Positions 8,112-14,803 of a stretch of 40,758 nt of DNA are shown here, piece after piece. The notes under the pieces are model-generated. The model was not told the origin of the DNA and did no database searches. It saw only the letters and a program-made list of their open reading frames with translations. How positions within the stretch are numbered: the stretch's first letter is position 1; every line of letters begins with the position of its first letter. The translations under genes and the position numbers were made by a program. This DNA is from Verrucomicrobiota bacterium (GTDB lineage Bacteria; Verrucomicrobiota; Verrucomicrobiia; Chthoniobacterales; UBA10450), in the NCBI GenBank assembly GCA_003219265.1, contig QHQE01000114.1, positions 1 through 40,758 on the forward strand, in the 5' to 3' direction.

Positions 8112-9059
8112 TTACTTTCGCCAATCTCCTCGCGGAGGCGGCGCGGCATAGGCACTTGGCGCAATCTCGTGCGCCGTCCGGAAATGCACCTTCGCCACTT
8201 CGCGCAGCCTCCGCGGCCCGCTCTTTTCCACGAGCTTTTTCGCGGTCTCTTTTACACTGGCCGATACCCCTCGCTCCAAGCGCAAACCAAGCTCTTTCCC
8301 TCGGCGCTCCAGCCAACCGATAAATGCTTCACGCGCTAGAATCGACGCTGCCGCTACCGCGATATCGGATTCCGCCTTCGGCCGCTGTTGAATGTCGATC
8401 TTGCGGCCATGTTGCAAAAGTGATTGTTTGATGACGCGCCCATCCGCAAATTGATCCGACAACGCGCGCGGACAATCCGGTTTTTTTGCCAGCAGATTTT
8501 CAATGACGCGCGCATGCCCCCAGCCGAGCAAACTGTTCAGGTTCCCGAACTTCTCATAAAGCTCGTTGTACCGTGCCGGACCGATCAGCACCGTCTCGAT
8601 CAAGCCGCCGGCAGTTTTCCGGATAATTTGGCCCAGGGTTCGAATGCGCGCATCCGAGCCGATTCGCTTGCTGTCCTGAACGCCCGCGTCTAGAAGCTTG
8701 CGCGCGATCCCACGATCGACATACACGCCCGAAATCACCAGCGGTCCAAAAAAATCGCCCTTCCCGCTTTCATCCACGCCGAAATGCGCCTCGAACATCT
8801 CCGGCACATGCACTTCTTCGTAACCCAGTTTGGCTTCACCGAAAATTTTCGGCTCGAGCTCGAACTGCACAAACTCTTCCACTCCTTTGCCCTGCACTAA
8901 AACCTTCGGCCCCTTCTCATAAACCGCCACGCTCAGTTTGTTCTTCTGCGCAAAAAAAAGCGTGTACTGCTTTGGCGCAAACTGAAAACCGAGCTCCTCA
9001 AGTAGCGCGCGAAGTTTCGTCGCCTGCTCCGGTGTCAAGGCATGCGCGTACGAGTTCAT
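8112..9059 (-). CDS. rnhC: Ribonuclease HIII
   Basis: 315 residues. An N-terminal TBP-like substrate-binding domain (residues 1-90, with FFAQKNKLSVAVYEKGPKVLVQ) precedes the catalytic RNase H type 2 domain, which opens with GVDESGKGDFFGPLV. That block carries the first catalytic Asp and Glu; DSKRIGSD supplies a further acidic residue. RNase HIII cuts the RNA strand of RNA:DNA hybrids in replication and R-loop removal. The N-terminal domain and the DESGKGD motif separate it from RNase HII. It is oriented away from mutY, with a repeat-rich gap between them. Confidence 0.93.
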   Translation of the reverse strand: MNSYAHALTPEQATKLRALLEELGFQFAPKQYTLFFAQKNKLSVAVYEKGPKVLVQGKGVEEFVQFELEPKIFGEAKLGYEEVHVPEMFEAHFGVDESGKGDFFGPLVISGVYVDRGIARKLLDAGVQDSKRIGSDARIRTLGQIIRKTAGGLIETVLIGPARYNELYEKFGNLNSLLGWGHARVIENLLAKKPDCPRALSDQFADGRVIKQSLLQHGRKIDIQQRPKAESDIAVAAASILAREAFIGWLERRGKELGLRLERGVSASVKETAKKLVEKSGPRRLREVAKVHFRTAHEIAPSAYAAPPPRGDWRK

Positions 9060-9071
9060 CTTGCCAGCAGA

Positions 9072-9128
9072 AAACGCTCAACGTTCAACTTCCAACGCGC
9101 AACGTTCAATGATCTTCTGAATTCAACG
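9072..9128. repeat. Heptamer tandem repeat (CAACNNN) with shared core, copy 1
   Basis: From 9072 the sequence steps in exact 7-nt units: AAACGCT, CAACGTT, CAACTTC, CAACGCG, CAACGTT. The unit then breaks into a core containing GATCTTCTGAATTCAACG (9111-9128). That 18-mer is present in exact reverse complement at 33505-33522, next to a second run of CAACNNN heptamers. Downstream (9150-9212) the complementary pattern GTTGGACGCTGAGCG...GTTGAGCGTTGCACG appears, so the locus could fold into a long imperfect stem. The mutY start lies in that right arm. Confidence 0.6.
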
Positions 9129-9202
9129 CCTGCTCGCGAAAACATTCGGAGTTGGACGCTGAGCGTCTGCCATACCGTAGTCTTGCGAAGGCGGGTTGAG
9201 CG

Positions 9203-10246
9203 TTGCACGTTTCTACCAACCTGATCTCGCCGCCAGACTCCCGCAATTTTCGCGCCGCTTTGCTGCGCTGGTATCGCCGTCGCGGCCGCGATCTGCCGTG
9301 GCGCCGCACCCGCGACCCATACGCCATCCTCGTTTCCGAGTTCATGCTCCAGCAAACGCAGGTCGCCACCGTCCTCTCTTATTATAATGAGTGGCTACGC
9401 CGATGGAGCGATTTCTCCGCCCTGGCGCGTGCTTCGGAATCGAGCGTACTACACGCCTGGCAAGGCCTCGGCTACTACGCACGAGCGCGAAATCTTCACG
9501 CTACTGCCAGGATTGTCGTGGATCGATACGGCGGACATCTTCCGAGAACAATCGCGCGAACACGCGCATTGCCGGGCATCGGACGATATTCCGCGCACGC
9601 CATCGCCACCTTCGCCTTCGATCAATCCGTGCCGATCGTCGAAGCCAACACCGCTCGTGTCCTGTCCCGGCTTTTCAATTTCCGTACGCCAATCGATTGC
9701 ACAGTGGGTCGCGAAGCACTCTGGAATTATGCGGAATCACTTCTGCCCAAGCGCTCTGCCCGCGTTTATAACTCCGCGCTCCTCGATCTCGGCGCACTCG
9801 TCTGTCTTCCACGCCAGCCCAAGTGCGCAATTTGTCCCGTGAAGAAATTTTGTCGCCCCAAGAATCCGCAAACTCTCCCGATCAAAAAAATCCCGCGGCC
9901 ACCAAAAGAACTTATCGAAGCGCGCGCCTTCACTTTCCGTCGCAATCGAATTCTACTCGAGCAATCAAGCGGCCGCTGGCACGGCATGTGGATTCTCCCG
10001 CCGGCGCGGGTAAGATCGGTAATCACCCGCCCAATTCATACGTCGATCTTCCCTTTCACGAATCACCGCATCACCTTGAAAGTTTTCGCGCAGCCGGCGC
10101 CTCGCACGCGGGCACGAGGGCAAGGTCGTTGGTTCTCAATCGCTCAGCTCGCCTCGATTCCGCTCCCTTCTCCGCACCGCCGGGCGGTCGAGCAACTTCT
10201 CGCCAAGCGACCACAAAAGCTTGGCAGCACCCTTGCCGAAGCCTAA
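9203..10246 (+). CDS. mutY: A/G-specific adenine glycosylase
   Basis: 347 residues. A helix-hairpin-helix glycosylase domain with catalytic Glu46 in EFMLQQTQV and the hairpin LPGIGRYSAHAI. A 4Fe-4S cluster follows (Cys spaced 6-2-5 in CLPRQPKCAICPVKKFC), then a NUDIX-like C-terminal domain that reads the 8-oxoguanine strand. It removes adenine mispaired with 8-oxoG. The residue usually written as catalytic Asp (DGN) is Glu147 here, in VEANTARVL. The only start upstream of the conserved region is TTG at 9203, inside a repeat. The first internal Met is inside the catalytic block, so the TTG is needed. Confidence 0.92.
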   Translation: MHVSTNLISPPDSRNFRAALLRWYRRRGRDLPWRRTRDPYAILVSEFMLQQTQVATVLSYYNEWLRRWSDFSALARASESSVLHAWQGLGYYARARNLHATARIVVDRYGGHLPRTIARTRALPGIGRYSAHAIATFAFDQSVPIVEANTARVLSRLFNFRTPIDCTVGREALWNYAESLLPKRSARVYNSALLDLGALVCLPRQPKCAICPVKKFCRPKNPQTLPIKKIPRPPKELIEARAFTFRRNRILLEQSSGRWHGMWILPPARVRSVITRPIHTSIFPFTNHRITLKVFAQPAPRTRARGQGRWFSIAQLASIPLPSPHRRAVEQLLAKRPQKLGSTLAEA

Positions 10247-10320
10247 CTTCGTTTCGCATGAGCCAAATCGAAATGCTGCGCGATGCCCGCTTCGGTTTCA
10301 ATGGAGAAACATCCTGACCT

Positions 10321-11196
10321 ATGAGAAGCATGACCGGTTACGGCCGCGCCGAGACCGATCACGGCGGGACAAAGTTTAGCGTCGAACTCAATTCCGTGAA
10401 CCGGAAACAAGGCGACATCGTGGTCAATCTGCCACGCGATCTCGCCGAGCTCGAGCCACGCATTCGCCAGACGATCAACGAAAATATTTCGCGCGGCCGA
10501 ACCAATGTCGTCGTGACTTTTCACAACGGCCCAAACGGTGCGCGCAACCTCGCCCTCGATACCGAATTGGCCCGCTCCTATCACGAAGCGATGCGCGCCC
10601 TTCAAAAAGAACTCGACGCGCCGGGCGAGATCACGATCAGCACAATCCTCCAGGCGCCGGGCGTGATGCGTTTTCCGGAACAAGCAGTGAGGGCAGAAGA
10701 AGCATGGCCCGCGATCGATCGCGCGCTCCGCGCCGCCCTCGCCGATTTGATCAAGATGCGCGAACGCGAAGGCAGACATCTGGCCAAGGACTTGATTCAC
10801 CGGCTGAAAGCGATGCGGAAAAAACTCAAAGAAATCCGCGCGCTTCATCCCGATGTGGTAAAAAGATATCGTACCGCGCTGCTTGATCGCCTGCAAAAGG
10901 CTGGTCTGCCGATCGCAACTGACGACGAACGTTTGCTGAAAGAAATTTCCTTCTTCGCCGACCGTGCCGACATCTCGGAGGAATTGACGCGCGTGGAAAG
11001 TCACCTCGCGCAGTTCGCCCATCATCTTCGCAAGAACGAGCCGGTCGGCCGCACGCTCGAATTCATCACTCAGGAAATTTTTCGCGAACTCAATACCCTC
11101 GGCGCAAAGGCAAACGATGCTGCCATCTCGCAGCGCGTCGTCGCCTGCAAAGCGGAGCTGGAGAAAATTCGCGAGCAAGTCCAGAACCTTGAATAA
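10321..11196 (+). CDS. yicC: YicC-family endoribonuclease
   Basis: 291 residues that begin MRSMTGYGRAE, the family signature (SMTGFGR in most members), and end in the DUF1732 block EFITQEIFRELNTLGAKAND. E. coli YicC is an endoribonuclease that helps degrade a small RNA with PNPase. The reading frame is complete and has the usual length (about 290). It is the first gene of a tight plus-strand run with gmk, whose likely TTG start overlaps the yicC stop region. yicC-gmk adjacency is widely conserved. Confidence 0.93.
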   Translation: MRSMTGYGRAETDHGGTKFSVELNSVNRKQGDIVVNLPRDLAELEPRIRQTINENISRGRTNVVVTFHNGPNGARNLALDTELARSYHEAMRALQKELDAPGEITISTILQAPGVMRFPEQAVRAEEAWPAIDRALRAALADLIKMREREGRHLAKDLIHRLKAMRKKLKEIRALHPDVVKRYRTALLDRLQKAGLPIATDDERLLKEISFFADRADISEELTRVESHLAQFAHHLRKNEPVGRTLEFITQEIFRELNTLGAKANDAAISQRVVACKAELEKIREQVQNLE

Positions 11197-11800
11197 ACAG
11201 TTCGGCCGTCACGGAATTCTTTTCGTCATTTCCGCGCCATCCGGCGCAGGAAAGACGACACTCGTCGAGGCGCTTCGCCAAAGCTCCGATTTTGTTTACT
11301 CGATCTCTTGCACCACGCGGGCGCCACGCGCCGGAGAGATCGAAGGCGAAGATTATCAGTTTTTGTCCGCCGCCGATTTTCACGCGCGCGCCAAGGCCCG
11401 CGATTTTCTCGAATACGCGCAAGTCCACGGAGATTATTATGGAACGTTGCGCAAACCGTTGCTTTCGAATTTGAAAAACGGCGTCGATGTTTTGATCGAC
11501 ATCGACACGCAAGGCGCGGCCACCATTCGCAACTGCGACGATTCATTCATTCGCCAGGCGTTGACCGATGTTTTTATTATGCCGCCCGATCTCGACGAAC
11601 TCCGCCGCCGTTTGATGAAGCGCGGAACGGAAACGGCCGAGCAGATCGACTCGCGTCTCGTCACCGCCGCGCGCGAAATGGAATTGTGGCGCGATTATCG
11701 CTACACCATCATCAGCCGGTCGGTCGAAGAAGATTTGCAAAAATTCCGGCATATCATGGGCGCGGAACGTTATTTGAGCCGGCGCCTCATCCAGAAGTAA
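11189..11800 (+). CDS. gmk: Guanylate kinase
   Basis: 203 residues. The P-loop SAPSGAGKTTL near residue 20, the GMP-binding stretch TTRAPRAGEIEGEDYQF, the lid region and YRYTIIS are all in place. The enzyme phosphorylates GMP to GDP. The frame is open from 11117, but the extra 24 residues lie wholly inside yicC and do not resemble the family. I place the start at the TTG at 11189, which gives LNKQFGRHGILFVISAP and overlaps the last codons and stop of yicC. No ATG is available between it and the P-loop. Confidence 0.93.
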   Translation: MNKQFGRHGILFVISAPSGAGKTTLVEALRQSSDFVYSISCTTRAPRAGEIEGEDYQFLSAADFHARAKARDFLEYAQVHGDYYGTLRKPLLSNLKNGVDVLIDIDTQGAATIRNCDDSFIRQALTDVFIMPPDLDELRRRLMKRGTETAEQIDSRLVTAAREMELWRDYRYTIISRSVEEDLQKFRHIMGAERYLSRRLIQK

Positions 11801-11813
11801 TTGTCGATCTTTC

Positions 11814-12437
11814 ATGGAAAGAGATTCAAAACGCAGAAGCGAAAGAACGAGCGCGCGAAAAGTCGTGCGCCTTCGTTCGACCACGAAATCAATTGTGCTC
11901 GGAATCACGGGATCAATCGCCGCCTACAAATCCGCCGAGCTCGCCAGTCTGCTAGTCAAACAAGGTCATCAAGTTTTCGTTGTGATGACACAGGACGCGA
12001 TCGAATTCGTTTCACCGCTCACATTGCGAACGCTTTCCAAAAATCCAGTCACGACCAGCTTCTTCGACGAAAAAGAAAGTTGGCGACCCGGTCACATCGA
12101 GCTGGCGGATCGCGCGAATCTGCTCCTTATCGCGCCGGCCACCGCGCACATCATGGCCGAGCTTGCGCATGGTCTTGCCAATCATCCGCTCGCCGCCATC
12201 GCGCTCGCCACCCGCGCATCGATTCTGCTCGCGCCCGCCATGAATGGAAAAATGTGGTCGCATCCGGCCACGATGGAGAACGTGGAGAAATTGAAATCGC
12301 GCGGCGTCGAGTTTATCGGACCGGAAGAAGGAATGCTCGCCTGCGGTTACGAAGGCCTCGGCCGCCTTTGGAAAGTCGAAGACATCGCCTTTCGCGCGGA
12401 ATTTCTGCTCGCGCGCCAGGAAAATCTCATCGCGTGA
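11814..12437 (+). CDS. coaC: Phosphopantothenoylcysteine decarboxylase (stand-alone CoaC)
   Basis: 207 residues of the HFCD flavoprotein fold: ITGSIAAYKSAEL (FMN binding), APATAHIMAELAHGLANH, APAMNGKMWSHPAT (substrate clamp) and ACGYEGLGRL, which contains the active-site Cys. It decarboxylates phosphopantothenoylcysteine in coenzyme A synthesis. In most bacteria this domain is the N-terminal half of a CoaBC fusion. Here it ends with its own TGA, and the ligase follows in another frame with a 4-base overlap. The first about 25 residues are basic and not conserved, so a later start is possible. Confidence 0.9.
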   Translation: MERDSKRRSERTSARKVVRLRSTTKSIVLGITGSIAAYKSAELASLLVKQGHQVFVVMTQDAIEFVSPLTLRTLSKNPVTTSFFDEKESWRPGHIELADRANLLLIAPATAHIMAELAHGLANHPLAAIALATRASILLAPAMNGKMWSHPATMENVEKLKSRGVEFIGPEEGMLACGYEGLGRLWKVEDIAFRAEFLLARQENLIA

Positions 12438-13087
12438 GATTTCTCATCACGGCGGGACCGACACGTGAGCCGATCGATCCCGTTCGCTATCTCAGCAATC
12501 GCTCATCGGGGAAAATGGGCTACGCGATCGCCGAAGCGGCCGTCGAAGCTGGACACGACGTCACTTTGATTTCCGGCCCCGTGCATCTCGATCCACCGCG
12601 CGCCGCGCGCTTGGTGTCAATCGTGACGAGTGATGAAATGTCCGACGAGATACATCGACATCTTCGCGACTGCGATGCCCTCGTCATGTGCGCGGCGGTC
12701 GCTGATTACAAACCGGCAGAAGTTTCTCCGCGGAAAATCAGGAAGCGTGATGAGACCCTCTCGCTCGAGCTAATTCCCACGCGCGACATCCTCTCCTCGC
12801 TGCCAAAAAAAGATCGCGAATTTCTCGTCGTCGGTTTCGCGGCGGAAACAAATGACGTTGAAGAAAGCGCCGAGAAAAAACTTCGCGCGAAAAATTGCGA
12901 CGTGATTGTGGCGAACGACGTGAGCCGCGCCAACTCTGGAATGGAAAGCGACGAAAATGAGGTGACGATTCTATTCCGAAGCGGTGAACGACAAAAAATT
13001 TCTCGCGCGCCGAAAAAAATTATCGCGCGCGAGCTCGTAAAAATATTTTCAAACATGCGAGAAAAATGTTTGACAAAAAAAATGTGA
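12434..13087 (+). CDS. coaB: Phosphopantothenate--cysteine ligase (stand-alone CoaB)
   Basis: 217 residues from a GTG start that overlaps the coaC stop (GTGA, 12434-12437). FLITAGPTREPIDPVRYLSN is the classic CoaB N-terminus, followed by SSGKMGYAIAEAA, a nucleotide-binding AAVADYKP block, and VGFAAET, then VANDVS. It joins 4'-phosphopantothenate with cysteine using CTP or ATP. The open frame reaches back to 11801, but that part lies inside coaC and is out of frame, so it is not part of the protein. The overlap suggests coupled translation that keeps the two halves in equal amounts. The extreme 3' end is A-rich with a TTGACA at 13070-13075. Confidence 0.9.
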   Translation: MRFLITAGPTREPIDPVRYLSNRSSGKMGYAIAEAAVEAGHDVTLISGPVHLDPPRAARLVSIVTSDEMSDEIHRHLRDCDALVMCAAVADYKPAEVSPRKIRKRDETLSLELIPTRDILSSLPKKDREFLVVGFAAETNDVEESAEKKLRAKNCDVIVANDVSRANSGMESDENEVTILFRSGERQKISRAPKKIIARELVKIFSNMREKCLTKKM

Positions 13088-13177
13088 TGGTTACTGAACC
13101 GTTTGTAAGTGAAGTTGAATTCATCTCGAACTCTTCACAACCCTCCGCATCTGCGGATTGAAAGGGGGGAATAGTCG

Positions 13178-13234
13178 ATGGCAAAAAAACGCAAAAAGGC
13201 TGCCAAGAAAAAAGCAAAGAGAAAGAGGCATTAA
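13178..13234 (+). CDS. 18-residue Lys/Arg-rich micropeptide
   Basis: The frame ATG...TAA encodes MAKKRKKAAKKKAKRKRH: 13 of 18 residues are Lys or Arg and there is not one acidic residue. Translation is supported by an unusually strong Shine-Dalgarno (AAGGGGGGA, 13162-13170) 7 nt before the ATG. It is followed 18 nt later by a perfect 9-bp hairpin and then by a canonical terminator, so it appears to be its own short transcription unit. A TTGACA lies at 13070-13075, but I see no good -10 box at the right spacing. Composition recalls histone H1-like tails or the smallest basic ribosomal proteins; it matches no family I know. A leader-peptide role is the alternative. Confidence 0.55.
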   Translation: MAKKRKKAAKKKAKRKRH

Positions 13235-13252
13235 CGCCCCGCGCTTCATAAC

Positions 13253-13274
13253 GACCCCGAACGCTTTCGGGGTC
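13253..13274 (+). terminator. Strong hairpin downstream of the micropeptide
   Basis: GACCCCGAA, loop CGCT, TTCGGGGTC: a perfect 9-bp stem. It is followed by mixed sequence rather than a T-tract, so alone it may act as a stabilising 3' structure or processing barrier upstream of the true terminator at 13293. Confidence 0.5.
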
Positions 13275-13292
13275 ACAACTCCTAACTTCAAC

Positions 13293-13330
13293 CCGGGAGG
13301 AGAATTTAATTTTCCTCCCGGTTTTCTCTT
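13293..13330 (+). terminator. Rho-independent terminator
   Basis: CCGGGAGG (13293-13300) pairs with CCTCCCGG (13314-13321), extended by one A-T pair, around an AT-rich loop. It is followed directly by TTTTCTCTT. This is the clearest intrinsic terminator in the window. It would end transcripts from coaB and from the 18-aa ORF, and isolates them from suhB. Confidence 0.8.
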
Positions 13331-13411
13331 GTAGCCGTCGCGCTCTGCGCGACGCGACGCGCGCGTTGGATGGCAGATCCGCCCGGGCTTCGCAGAGCGA
13401 AAGGCACTACA
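13330..13411. repeat. REP/REPIN-like palindromic element, copy 2
   Basis: 82 nt that begin TGTAGCCGTCGCGCTCTGCG and end CGCAGAGCGAAAGGCACTACA-like, so the outer 20 or so bases form an imperfect inverted repeat with GTAG/CTAC at the tips. It shares ends, length and the GCTCTGC and GCGACG words with the element at 3683-3765. It begins at the last base of the terminator T-tract, a typical intergenic niche for REP sequences. Confidence 0.6.
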
Positions 13412-13487
13412 GCGGGCAACGCGCGAACAAAATTGCAATTTGATTTCCGTTGTGCACTTCGTGCTCTTTGTGCGAGGTAGTTTCGCC

Positions 13488-14234
13488 ATGAAGCATTATC
13501 TCGACGCGGCCGAGAAAGCGGCCCGCGCCGCAGGCGAAATGCTCCGCCAAAATTTTCAGCGGCCACTCCGCGTCAATTCTTCGGAAGCGCACGACATCAA
13601 ACTCGAAATCGACGTGCAGGCGCAAGAGTTGATCACACGGTTGCTTCTCAAACAGTTTCCGCAGCACTCGCTTTACGGCGAGGAAGGCATCGTCGGCGAT
13701 CAATCGAGCGAGCATCAGTGGGTGGTCGATCCGCTCGATGGCACGGTGAATTATTTCTACGGCATTCCGCATTTTTGCGTCTCGATTGCTTTGCGATTCC
13801 AGGGCGAGATAATCGTCGGCGTCATTTACGATCCCGTGCGTGACGAAATGTGGAGCGGACAAAAGGGCGAAAGCCCACGCTTGAACGGACAGCATTTTCG
13901 CGTGAGCGCGCGCGCCGATCTCGCCGAAGCCGTCGTCTCGGTCGGACTTTCCAAAACCGGCGTGACCATTGAAGCGGGCCTGCCGCTTTTGCAACAAATG
14001 ATTCATCGCGCGCGCAAATGTCGCTTGCTCGGCAGCGCCGCGCTCGACATGGCTTATGTGGCGTGCGGACGTCTCGACGCTTACATCGAGCAAGGCATCA
14101 GCTTGTGGGATATCGCCGCCGGCTGGATTTTGGTTGAAACGGCCGGCGGCGCGGTCGATCTGCGGCCACGGCAAGATATGAAAAACAAATACAGCATCGT
14201 CGCCTCTAACGGCGTCATCGATTTGAAACTCTAA
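13488..14234 (+). CDS. suhB: Inositol-1-monophosphatase family protein
   Basis: 248 residues. The metal-binding motifs of the family are present in order: GEEG, VVDPLDGTVNYFYGIPHF (the DPLDGT core) and LWDIAAGWILVETAGG. The enzyme hydrolyses inositol phosphate or related sugar phosphates with Mg2+; in E. coli SuhB also joins rRNA antitermination complexes. The exact substrate is not shown. The frame is open from 13440 (TTG), but the ATG at 13488 gives the usual N-terminus (MKHYLDAAEKAARAAGEML) and has GAGGT 9-10 nt upstream, so I chose it. It is followed 2 nt later by ispF. Confidence 0.9.
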   Translation: MKHYLDAAEKAARAAGEMLRQNFQRPLRVNSSEAHDIKLEIDVQAQELITRLLLKQFPQHSLYGEEGIVGDQSSEHQWVVDPLDGTVNYFYGIPHFCVSIALRFQGEIIVGVIYDPVRDEMWSGQKGESPRLNGQHFRVSARADLAEAVVSVGLSKTGVTIEAGLPLLQQMIHRARKCRLLGSAALDMAYVACGRLDAYIEQGISLWDIAAGWILVETAGGAVDLRPRQDMKNKYSIVASNGVIDLKL

Positions 14235-14236
14235 AA

Positions 14237-14713
14237 ATGATTCGATGCGGAATCGGTTACGACGTGCATCGTTTGGCCGAAGATCGACAATTGGTCGTCG
14301 GCGGAGTTGAAATCCCGCACTCGCGCGGGCTGGAGGGACATTCCGATGGCGATGTTCTCTCCCATGCAATTGCGGACGCGCTCCTCGGCGCGATCTGCGC
14401 CGGCGACATCGGCCAGCATTTTCCAAACACCGACGAATCGATTCGCGGCATCAGCAGTATCAAGATTTTGCAACGGGTGAACGAATTGCTCGCCGAAAAA
14501 AACGCGCGTGCCGTGAATGTCGATGCAACCGTGATTGCCGAGGCGCCCAGAATTACGCCGTACATTCCGGCGATGCGAAAAAAAATTGCACAGGCGATCG
14601 GCGCGCCTGAGTCACGCGTCAGCATCAAGGCGACGACGAACGAGCGGCTTGGTGCGATTGGGCGCGGCGAAGGCATCGCCGCGATGGCGATCGCAACAGT
14701 GGAGCAGGAGTAA
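14237..14713 (+). CDS. ispF: 2-C-methyl-D-erythritol 2,4-cyclodiphosphate synthase
   Basis: 158 residues, full length. GIGYDVHRL near the N-terminus carries the zinc-binding Asp and His, EGHSDGDVLSHAIADALLGA is the family signature, and the C-terminal KATTNERLGAIGRGEGIAA forms the cytidine site. It closes the cyclodiphosphate ring in the non-mevalonate isoprenoid pathway. dxs, the first enzyme of that pathway, is at 21715-23670 but is not in the same operon. Its start lies 2 nt after the suhB stop. Confidence 0.96.
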   Translation: MIRCGIGYDVHRLAEDRQLVVGGVEIPHSRGLEGHSDGDVLSHAIADALLGAICAGDIGQHFPNTDESIRGISSIKILQRVNELLAEKNARAVNVDATVIAEAPRITPYIPAMRKKIAQAIGAPESRVSIKATTNERLGAIGRGEGIAAMAIATVEQE

Positions 14714-14803
14714 AGGAGTGATGGAATATTGGAGTAATGACGTAATGCATTGCGCTGTTCCACCACTCGATTGCTCTAGCACTCCTTCGCTCCATCGATA
14801 GAA
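14714..14803. repeat. Short GGAGTG-rich intergenic repeat
   Basis: The 90-nt ispF-cysS gap is built from near-repeats of GGAGTGATGGAAT and TTGGAGTAATG on the left. Their complements (CCACCACTC, AGCACTCC, GCTCCATCG) lie on the right, so it could fold into an imperfect hairpin. There is no T-tract and no Shine-Dalgarno for cysS. It looks like a low-complexity intergenic repeat; a second copy was not seen in the window. Confidence 0.4.

Noticed and set aside
10243-11178. 311-codon minus-strand open frame opposite yicC
   Set aside because: It lies entirely antisense to a well-conserved gene, has no recognisable domain and high Arg/His/Phe content typical of a mirror frame in GC-rich DNA.
11801-12433. 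Upstream extension of the coaB frame
   Set aside because: It is the third-frame shadow of coaC (Arg/Ser/His-rich); CoaB similarity begins exactly at the GTG at 12434.
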